Of a stretch of DNA of 6,033 nt, positions 1 to 4,852 are shown in pieces. The position numbers were made by a program, and so were the translations under genes. Position 1 is the stretch's first letter, and each line of letters begins with the position of its first letter. Location of the stretch: NCBI GenBank assembly GCA_946480705.1, contig CAMLLF010000268.1, positions 1 to 6,033 on the forward strand, written 5' to 3'. The DNA comes from an uncultured Lysobacteraceae bacterium. GTDB taxonomy: Bacteria > Pseudomonadota > Gammaproteobacteria > Xanthomonadales > Rhodanobacteraceae. The notes under the pieces were generated by a model. That model worked only from the letters and a program-made list of their open reading frames with translations, ran no database searches and was not told the DNA's origin.

Positions 1-106
1 GCATGTAAATCGTTTGTAAACCCGCGGCCGCCGAATTTACGTCGCCGCGTCTGTTGTCGCGCGGCCGCCGTTTCCAGACTTGCGCCATCGCCGAAGGAGC
101 GCCGCG
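1..106 (+). other. Upstream region of the PspA-like operon
   Basis: No gene is supported here. This is the only space for an operon promoter inside the window. It is more AT-rich at its left end, with two TGTAAA copies (4-9 and 15-20) spaced 11 nt apart, about one helical turn. It also has two copies of an 11-bp GC-rich direct repeat, CGCGGCCGCCG (23-33 and 60-70), each holding the palindrome GCGGCCGC. I could not identify a convincing -35/-10 pair, and no sigma-54 -24/-12 element (TGGCAC-N5-TTGC) is visible although E. coli pspA uses one. The repeats could be operator sites or chance in GC-rich DNA. Confidence 0.4.
93..99 (+). promoter_or_regulatory. Ribosome binding site of the PspA-like gene
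   Basis: GAAGGAG lies 7 nt upstream of ATG 107. It decides the start: the same frame is open back to a TTG at 80, but that TTG lies upstream of this Shine-Dalgarno and has no good one of its own. Family alignment also begins at the residues right after ATG 107. Confidence 0.8.
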
Positions 107-640
107 ATGGCCCTGATGAACCGATTTGCCCGACTGCTGCGTGCCGACGTGCACGCCGTCCTCGATCGCCTCGAGGAACCCGAGACCCTGCTGCGCCAGT
201 CCCTGCGCGAGATGGAAGACGAGTTCGCGGCTGCCGTTCACGCGGCCAAAGCGCGCGAGCTCGAACTGCGCCAGGCACAGACGCGCCGGCGCGATATCGA
301 CGCGGCGCTCATGCGCGTCGCCGGCGAACTCGATCTCGCCTTCGGCGCCGGCAACGAGGCGCTGATCCGCAGCCTGCTGCGCCGTCGGCTGGAACACGAG
401 CGCCTGCTGCGACACGTCGACCAGCGCGGCGCGGCGCTCGAGACCGACCTCGCGGAGCGCCGGCGCATGCTCGACGCGCAGCGCCAGCGTCTCGACGCGC
501 TGCGCCAGAAGGCTGCGCTGTTCGATGTCGAACCGGCTGCCGCGGTCGATGCGGCCGCTTCGCCCGGCGACTTCGCCGTCAGCGACGAAGACGTCGAACT
601 CGCCCTGCTGCGCGAACGCCGGCAGCGGAGTGCGCCATGA
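107..640 (+). CDS. PspA/IM30-family protein (short form)
   Basis: Encodes 177 residues. PspA/IM30/Vipp1 proteins are cytoplasmic coiled-coil, ESCRT-III-like proteins that bind stressed inner membrane through an N-terminal amphipathic helix. The sequence shows that helix (about residues 4-20, RFARLLRADVHAVLDRLEEP), which matches E. coli PspA '[20 protein letters not shown]'. It is followed by LLRQSLREMEDEF, matching the PspA 'LVRLMIQEMEDTL' stretch, then a long Glu/Arg/Leu-rich helical hairpin (about 42-138). The region GNEALIRSLLRRRLEHERLL corresponds to the PspA 'GREDLARAALIEKQKL' turn. The C-terminal 35 residues are Ala/Asp-rich and probably flexible. It is shorter than E. coli PspA (222 aa), and no pspF/B/C neighbours are visible. 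The stop overlaps the next start (ATGA), so translation is probably coupled to the membrane protein downstream. Membership in the family is well supported; its exact role is inferred. Confidence 0.88.
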   Translation: MALMNRFARLLRADVHAVLDRLEEPETLLRQSLREMEDEFAAAVHAAKARELELRQAQTRRRDIDAALMRVAGELDLAFGAGNEALIRSLLRRRLEHERLLRHVDQRGAALETDLAERRRMLDAQRQRLDALRQKAALFDVEPAAAVDAAASPGDFAVSDEDVELALLRERRQRSAP

Positions 641-1200
641 AGCGGCCGTCGCTCTGGCGCGAGATCGGGATCGCCGTCGCGCTGAGCCTCGCCGGCGCGG
701 TCGGCTTCCATGCGCTGGCCCTGTTCGTCGGTGCGTCATCGGCGCTGCGCCTGACCGTGCTGACGGTCGGCACGATCTATGTGATCGCGCTGCTCTCGGC
801 GGCGCCGATGCGTGCGGGCAGGCTGGTCGTCGCGATCGTGACCGTCGGACTCGGCGCCGGCCTGATTGCGCTCGACCCGCCGCTGCCGGCGTGGGTGCTG
901 GCGCTCACCGCCGGTTTCTGGCTGCTGCGCTGCGGCTACCTGCACGACGGACTCGGCGCCGCCGTGAAAGATGCCGCGTTGTCTACGTTTTCCATCGCCG
1001 CGGCCTCGTACGGCGCGATGCACAGCCGCAGCCTGTTCCTCGCGCTGTGGGCGTACTTCCTCATCCAGGCGCTGTGGACCTTGATCCCCGCCGCCGCGGC
1101 GGCGACGACCGCGTCGCCCGATGACGGCGGCGCTTCCCGTTTCGACCAGGCCGAGCGCACGGCGGAAGCCGCGCTGCGCCGGCTGACCCTGCGTCACTGA
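637..1200 (+). CDS. Small integral membrane protein of unknown function
   Basis: Encodes 187 residues. I do not recognise a named family. Hydrophobic stretches at about residues 10-32, 37-56, 62-79, 84-98, 113-127 and 132-155 suggest five or six transmembrane helices, separated by short loops with few charges. The C-terminal 30 residues (SRFDQAERTAEAALRRL) are charged and probably form a cytoplasmic amphipathic helix. The ATG sits inside the ATGA overlap with the PspA-like gene, which points to translational coupling and a joint function. A likely idea is that it is the membrane partner that recruits or anchors the PspA-like protein, as PspB/PspC do in E. coli, but it shows no similarity to them that I can see. 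It is followed 11 nt later by the vWA gene. Confidence 0.85.
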   Translation: MKRPSLWREIGIAVALSLAGAVGFHALALFVGASSALRLTVLTVGTIYVIALLSAAPMRAGRLVVAIVTVGLGAGLIALDPPLPAWVLALTAGFWLLRCGYLHDGLGAAVKDAALSTFSIAAASYGAMHSRSLFLALWAYFLIQALWTLIPAAAAATTASPDDGGASRFDQAERTAEAALRRLTLRH

Positions 1201-1211
1201 AGGAGACTCCG

Positions 1212-2416
1212 ATGAAACCCGCTTTCATGAAACGTGGCCTCGTACTCGCCTCGCTGTTCGCCGTCACCGCCGGCGTGCTCGCCTGCTATCCCTATGCCCG
1301 CGCACCGGGCAAACCCGCGACACCGGCCGCGGCTCCCGCCGAAGCAGCCGCGCATCGCATCGCCGCCGCGCATCCGAAGATCGAAGTCGTCTTCGTGCTC
1401 GACACGACTTCGAGCATGGGCGGCCTGATCCAGGGCGCGAAGGAAAACATCTGGTCGATCGCCAGTTCCATGGCGCAGGCGCAACCGACGCCGGAGCTGC
1501 ACATGGGACTCGTCGCGTTCCGCGATCGCGGCGACGACTACGTGACGAAGGTCATCGATCTCTCGACCGACCTCGACTCGATGTACTCGACGCTGATGGA
1601 GTTCGGTCCCGCCGGCGGCGGCGATGGCCCGGAGAGCGTGAACCAGGCGCTGTACGACGCGGTTCACCGCATCTCCTGGAGCCGGGATCCCGACAGCTAC
1701 AAGGCGATTTTCCTCGTCGGCGACGCGCCGCCGCACATGGACTACCCGGATGACGTGAAGTATCCGGAGACGCTGAAGGCTGCCGCGGCGCGCGGCATCG
1801 TCGTCAACACGATCCAGGCCGGCAACGATCCGTCGGCGCGCCAGACCTTCGAGCGCATCGCGGCGTTGGAGCAGGGCAGGTATTTCCAGGTCGGCCAGCA
1901 GGGCGATGCGCTCGCCGTCGCGACGCCGTTCGACGAGAAGATCGCCGCGCTGTCGCGCGAAGTGGATGCGACGCGCCTGTACTTCGGCGACGCCGAGGCA
2001 CAGCGCAAGGCCGAGTCGAAGATCGCCGCGACCGAAAAGGTCCACGCCGAAGGCGCGCCGTGTTCAACGCCGCGCCCGCGGGCAACGCCAACCTTGCCGG
2101 CAAGAACGAACTCGTCGACGCCGTCACCAGCGGCCGCGTCGATCTGGCCACGCTCGACACCGACGAGCTGCCGCCCGCGCTGCGCGAAGCCGATGCCGGC
2201 GAGCGCCAGCGCCTCGTGCAGGAAAGTGCCGACAAACGCGCGCAGCTGCAGGCGCAGATCGCCGAACTCGGCAAGGAACGCTCGGCCTTCATCGCCGAAG
2301 ACCTCAAGCGCAAGCACAAGGACAGCGCGTCGTCGTTCGACGACAAGCTGTATTCGACGATCAAGGAACAGGCCGGCAAGAAGGGCCTGTCCTACGACGC
2401 CGCTGCGGCGCATTGA
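1212..2416 (+). pseudogene. Exported vWA-domain protein, interrupted by a frameshift
   Basis: The start ATG 1212 follows AGGAGA (1201-1206). Residues 7-25 form a hydrophobic signal segment; it ends in VLAC, a poor lipobox because Leu is at -2, so either lipidation or cleavage near ARA-31 is possible. Residues 57-240 form a von Willebrand A domain. It has the MIDAS-type D64-T-T-S-S68, the GGGDGPE motif (136-142) and LVGDAPPH (168-175), typical of metal-dependent adhesion domains of bacterial vWA proteins. About 280 codons in, near 2050-2060, the reading frame fails. The following frame-0 sequence is Ser/Pro/Arg-rich noise, while the -1 frame (from about 2057) reads as good protein, FNAAPAGNANLAGKNELVDA onward. 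It forms a helical Lys/Glu-rich tail ending with TGA at 2414-2416. Restoring one missing base gives about 400 residues. It may be a true mutation or a sequencing error. It lies third in the PspA-like operon and is presumably periplasmic. Confidence 0.85.
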
Positions 2417-2439
2417 CACGACCGCCAATGGAGACCGCC

Positions 2440-2967
2440 ATGCGTCTGTCTGTCCTTGCCATCCTCGCACTCGTTCTTGCGGCCAGCGCGCACGCCCACG
2501 CCGATGAACCGCCGGTAGCCGACGCGCTGGTCAATCCCGCGATCGACATGTCCGGCTATCTCGCCGTCGCACACGAAGCCGCGCAGCATCGCGCGACGCG
2601 GCGCCTCAGCGTCGAACAGTTCCGGCAGATGAGCCGCGAGCCCGGCACGATCGTGCTCGACGCGCGCAGCCGCGAGAAATACGACCAGCTGCACGTGAAA
2701 GGTGCGATCAACCTGAGCTTCCCCGACATCGACGTCGCGAGCCTCGCACGCGTACTGCCCGACAGGAACGTGCGCATCCTGATCTATTGCAACAACAACT
2801 TCCGCAACGAGGAACGCGCGTTTCCGCGCAAGGCTGCGACGGCGTCGCTGAACCTGTCGAGCTATATCGCCCTGTACAACTACGGCTATCGCAATGTGTA
2901 CGAGCTGGCGCCGCTGCTCGATGCCGGTGTGGCGGAGCTGGAACTCGTGTCGACGCCGGGGTCGTGA
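2440..2967 (+). CDS. Periplasmic rhodanese-like protein
   Basis: Encodes 175 residues. The start is ATG 2440, supported by GGAGA (2430-2434) 5-6 nt upstream. The in-frame ATG at 2428 overlaps that Shine-Dalgarno and is less likely. Residues 1-22 are a signal peptide (MRLSVLAILALVLAASAHAH), probably cut after AHA. The rhodanese fold follows: a strand with IVLDARS (71-77), the HVKGAINL motif (85-92) and the active-site loop C117-NNNF-R122, a standard six-residue CxxxxR loop with the catalytic cysteine present. Rhodaneses carry sulfur as a cysteine persulfide or bind thiol or oxyanion ligands; the substrate cannot be told from sequence. The Asn-rich loop is like a subgroup of single-domain exported rhodaneses I recall from Xanthomonadales and Bacteroidetes. 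It is the last gene of the operon, 23 nt after the vWA stop, and meets minus-strand sequence tail to tail. Confidence 0.9.
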   Translation: MRLSVLAILALVLAASAHAHADEPPVADALVNPAIDMSGYLAVAHEAAQHRATRRLSVEQFRQMSREPGTIVLDARSREKYDQLHVKGAINLSFPDIDVASLARVLPDRNVRILIYCNNNFRNEERAFPRKAATASLNLSSYIALYNYGYRNVYELAPLLDAGVAELELVSTPGS

Positions 2968-2975
2968 GCGCGTGA

Positions 2976-3009
2976 GAGAACGACCGCAACACGCGAGGCC
3001 GTCGTTTTC
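2976..3009. repeat. Inverted repeat downstream of the rhodanese gene
   Basis: GAGAACGAC (2976-2984) pairs with GTCGTTTTC (3001-3009). That is nine base pairs including one G-U on the plus-strand RNA, with a 16-nt loop. It begins 9 nt after the rhodanese stop and sits between converging units, where a bidirectional terminator would be expected. No T-run follows the stem on either strand, so it is not a standard intrinsic terminator. It could be an RNA-stabilising hairpin or chance. Confidence 0.35.
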
Positions 3010-3486
3010 GGCCAAGCGCATCGTGCCGAGCGCGACGAAGAACGGCAGGCGCCGCTGCGGGTACACGCGCTTGCCCGTGTCGCCGGCGGGCCACAGCAGG
3101 CCGGGCAGGGGGCCGAGACCGCCGCCGATCCCGGGGATCTTGCCGGCAATGCCGATGATGATGATCGTGCGCAGCGTCGCGCTGTCGTCGCCGATGAAGT
3201 CGCGACCGCCGATGCCGTCGACCGAATCCCCCTCGGGCACGAAGCGCAGTTTGAATGGGTCGCCACTCGCGCCGGATGTGCCGCGCTGTTCGATGTTTCG
3301 GTCGCCGACGTGCCGTGCCCGGCAGCAATGCATTTCCCGCCGTGGCAGGCGATCAGGTTGCAATGACCGGCGCCGGCGGGCACGAAGCGGAAGCGCTCGT
3401 TCCACTCGCCGTCGGAGCGTTCCCACCGGTCGGCCAGGCGCCGTCGTCGTGCGAACCGCCGCGCACGTCGAGGTTGCGACCCATCA
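3001..3486 (-). pseudogene. Decayed gene with ricin/beta-trefoil-like repeats
   Basis: No single frame is protein-like throughout, but three successive minus-strand segments are, with normal G/C-ending codons. From 3484 down: GRNLDVRGGSHDDGAW in one frame; then (from about 3425) RWERSDGEWNERFRFVPAG and HCNLIACHGGKC in a second; then (from about 3305) GDRNIEQRGTSGASGDP, LRFVPEGDSVDG and a hydrophobic Gly/Pro-rich stretch with TIIIIGIAGKIPG and GPLPGLLWPAGDTGKR in a third, fading out near 3000. RNLDVRGGS...NERFRFVPAG resembles a ricin-type (QxW) beta-trefoil unit, and RNIEQRGTS...LRFVPEG is a second copy. The Gly/Pro-rich end is unrecognised. An ATG at 3484 overlaps the VOC stop (TGATG), but that frame stops after about 44 codons at 3360. 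The right end of the remnant is set by the VOC stop and the left end is approximate. Lectin identity is by pattern only. Confidence 0.5.
3234..3389 (-). repeat. Two copies of a 13-bp repeat inside the lectin-like remnant
   Basis: CGGGCACGAAGCG occurs at 3234-3246 and 3377-3389, 143 nt apart. On the minus strand both copies encode RFVP, but in different frames. This fits two related protein repeats separated by a later frame break. The upstream RN[LI] motifs of the two units are 178 nt apart (3478 and 3300), so the second unit lacks about 11-12 residues between the RG and RFVP motifs. Confidence 0.6.
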
Positions 3487-3966
3487 GGATCCGGGGTTGC
3501 TGCGCACGTTTCCGGATTCGATCCGGAGTGGCTGCGCGAGCCCGATCAGCAGGCCCTCGGGACCGCGGATGTAGCAGAGCCGATAGACGTCTTCATACTG
3601 AACCACGTCGCCGACGACCTGCGCACCGTGCTTGCGAAGTCTCGCGAGCGTCTCGTCGATATCGCTCACGGTGAACATCGCGCGGAGATAACCCAGTGCG
3701 TTCACCGGCGCGGTCCGATGGTCCGCGACGACGGAAGGATCGAGAAACCGCGAAAGCTCGAGGCGGCTGTGGCCGTCGGGCGTCACCATCATGGCGATCT
3801 CGACGCGCTGGTTACCGAGCCCGGTAACGCGTCCGGCCCATTCCCCTTCGATCATCGCCCGCCCCTCGAACGTCATGCCGAGCTCGGTGAAGAAGGCGAT
3901 GGCGTCGTCGAGCGATTCCACGACGATGCCGATATTGTCCATTCGCAGCAATTGGCTTTCCGGCAT
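3484..3966 (-). CDS. VOC-family (glyoxalase/bleomycin-resistance fold) protein
   Basis: Encodes 160 residues. It shows two beta-alpha-beta-beta-beta modules: MDNIGIVVESLDDAIAFF (9-26) through VEIAMM and RLELSRF (68-74), then LRAMFTVSDIDETLARL (94-110) through QYEDVYRLCYIRGPEGLLIG (123-142). This matches a common VOC subgroup of about 145-150 residues. VOC proteins use paired modules to form a metal site for isomerase, dioxygenase or binding roles. Of the classic H-E-H-E ligand positions only Glu70 is clear; the others read Asn11, about Arg95 and Gly142, so glyoxalase I activity is unlikely and the function is open. The Shine-Dalgarno (GAGAGC) is weak; ATG 3966 is preferred, with Met9 as the alternative. 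After LAQPL the protein continues about 13 residues (RIESGNVRSNPGS) past the usual family end. Its TGA overlaps an ATG of the remnant downstream. It is transcribed away from the surface-protein remains. Confidence 0.9.
   Translation of the reverse strand: MPESQLLRMDNIGIVVESLDDAIAFFTELGMTFEGRAMIEGEWAGRVTGLGNQRVEIAMMVTPDGHSRLELSRFLDPSVVADHRTAPVNALGYLRAMFTVSDIDETLARLRKHGAQVVGDVVQYEDVYRLCYIRGPEGLLIGLAQPLRIESGNVRSNPGS
3511..3527. repeat. Perfect 7-bp hairpin at the end of the VOC gene
   Basis: TCCGGAT (3511-3517) and ATCCGGA (3521-3527) are perfect inverted copies around a 3-nt TCG loop. They lie inside the VOC reading frame at the codons for ESG, just where the family usually ends. A related GGATCC palindrome lies at 3488-3493. 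No T-run follows on the minus strand, so a classic terminator is not supported. Confidence 0.45.
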
Positions 3967-4007
3967 GGCTGCTCTCGTGTCGGGAGTGGCGGCGTCGCTT
4001 CAGCGCA

Positions 4008-4032
4008 GGCGGCGGGATCTCCGATCGCCGCC
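4008..4032. repeat. Imperfect inverted repeat upstream of the VOC gene
   Basis: GGCGGC (4008-4013) pairs with GCCGCC (4027-4032), and GATC (4016-4019) with GATC (4023-4026), leaving a 2-nt bulge and a TCC loop. It stands in the 103-nt gap between the TAG of the DUF11-like remnant (4070) and the VOC start (3966). It could end transcription from the upstream genes or serve as a control site for VOC. No T-run follows on the minus strand, and no clear promoter is visible in the gap. Confidence 0.35.
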
Positions 4033-4069
4033 GCAGTGGCGAGCCTATCGGCCCGCCGTCGCGTCGATC

Positions 4070-4680
4070 CTACGGCAGCTCAATCCCGTTCCGGAACACC
4101 ACCAACGTATCCGCATCGTTGTCCTCTGCGACATTGGCGCTGCTTGTTCCGGCGACGCGCAGCTCCACGGTCGTGCCGGCGGCGGTCGGGAAGACATTGG
4201 CCGGAAACGTCCAGGTCATCGTCTGACCGCCCGGGATCGATACCGAGGCATTCAGCGGCCCGCTGCCGTCGATGCAGCCGGTGCCGATGCCCGGAGTCGC
4301 ACAGACCCATTGCGCGTTCGCGAGATTCAGGCCCGCGCCCGGTGAAGTCGTCGCGAGCGTCGCCATAGCCGCGATAGTGCCGGTGTCGCTCGGCGGCACG
4401 GCGTACTCGAGGGTCTGACCGTAGCGCGCGTAGTCGCGCTGGTCGTCGACGTTCATGCCGGGCCAAGGGGGCATACGGTTCCGCGGCCGCGAGGAACCCG
4501 CCACCGAGATTGCCGGTCACCCGCACCTGGCGGCAGCAGCGTCGCCGGTGGAAACTGCGCCCCGTCGAAGGTGACGGGGTGATCGCGCATCGATGCGTCG
4601 GTAGGAACTGTCCGGCAAGACGGATCATGGAAGCGCACTGTCAGGTCGCCTGCAAGAGGGCTATGGCCTTCCAGGTCCGT
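4070..4680 (-). pseudogene. Frameshifted C-terminal part of a DUF11-like surface protein
   Basis: The intact 3' part (about 4470 to the TAG at 4070-4072) reads GMNVDDQRDYARYGQTLEYA, then NLANAQWVCATPG, CIDGSGPLNASVSIPGGQTM, TWTFPANVFPTAAGTTVELR and ends VVFRNGIELP. The order 'YGQTLEYAV...PSDTG...W.C...G.G.L...V.IP.G..M.WTF..' is that of DUF11/conserved-repeat beta-sandwich domains of secreted proteins. The usual T-V-x-N-x-G between EYAV and PSDTG is missing, a small in-frame loss. Upstream, protein-like sequence continues in other frames: QVRVTGNLGGGFLAAAEPYA (about 4529-4470) and before it GDLTVRFHDPSC and DHPVTFDGAQFPPATLLP (about 4680-4531). Dropping one C from the C5 run at 4467-4471 and one base near 4530 joins all three. 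No start codon or signal peptide is found, so this is a fragment. Its upstream boundary is approximate. Confidence 0.6.
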
Positions 4681-4852
4681 TCTCGGCGATGAGCGGAAAA
4701 GCCGCCAGTTTTTCGCCGGACATCGGCAGGCGGCGGCGTGGGACGGCTGTGCGTTCTGCCGTGGTGACGAGAGGTCGGGAGCCGAGACGTTGCGGCTTGA
4801 GACAGCGAGTCGGGCGCGCTTGCAGCGGCAGTGCTCGGCCGTCGCGTCGATC
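4681..4852. other. Spacer between the two surface-protein remains
   Basis: No gene is supported here. On the minus strand a short stretch from ATG 4723 (MSGEKLAAFPLIAENG, stop at 4661-4663) looks protein-like and could be one more displaced piece of the DUF11-like gene, since dropping one base near 4680 would join it. A loose CCGCC...GGCGG stem followed by CTTTT (minus strand, about 4732-4695) is too weak to call a terminator. I see no promoter. Confidence 0.35.

Noticed and set aside
60..90. Sigma-54 promoter near TTGC at 80-83
   Set aside because: The required upstream GG element at the right distance is absent.
80..106. Upstream TTG start that would lengthen the PspA-like protein by nine residues
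   Set aside because: The Shine-Dalgarno at 93-99 lies downstream of it and fits ATG 107, and the added residues (RHRRRSAA) have no counterpart in the family.
1194..2045. Long open frame on the minus strand (283 aa) opposite the vWA gene
   Set aside because: It is Arg/Val-rich mirror coding typical of GC-rich genes, and the plus strand carries a clear vWA domain and signal peptide.
2031..2045. Programmed -1 frameshift at GAAAAGG in the vWA gene
   Set aside because: The run is a weak slip site, there is no clear downstream stem or known precedent in this family, and shifting there would lose the protein-like VHAE codons. A simple missing base farther on fits better.
1906..2439. Upstream extension of the rhodanese frame
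   Set aside because: It is Arg/Ser/Pro-rich shadow of the vWA gene; the signal peptide and Shine-Dalgarno fix the start at 2440.
2392..3000. Minus-strand continuation of the lectin-like frame opposite the rhodanese gene
   Set aside because: Below about 3000 the frame turns Arg-rich and irregular. It stays open only because it mirrors the rhodanese gene.
2894..3674. Plus-strand open frames across the lectin-like remnant and VOC end
   Set aside because: Compositions are Arg/Pro/Ser-rich with no recognisable motif, while the minus strand shows protein-like segments and the VOC fold.
3628..4368. Plus-strand open frames (up to 246 aa) opposite VOC and the DUF11-like remnant
   Set aside because: Mirror frames with low-complexity composition; the opposite strand explains the sequence.
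4695..4732. Intrinsic terminator for the repeat-protein gene
   Set aside because: The stem is short with a long loop, the T-run is only four bases, and the piece may be displaced coding sequence.
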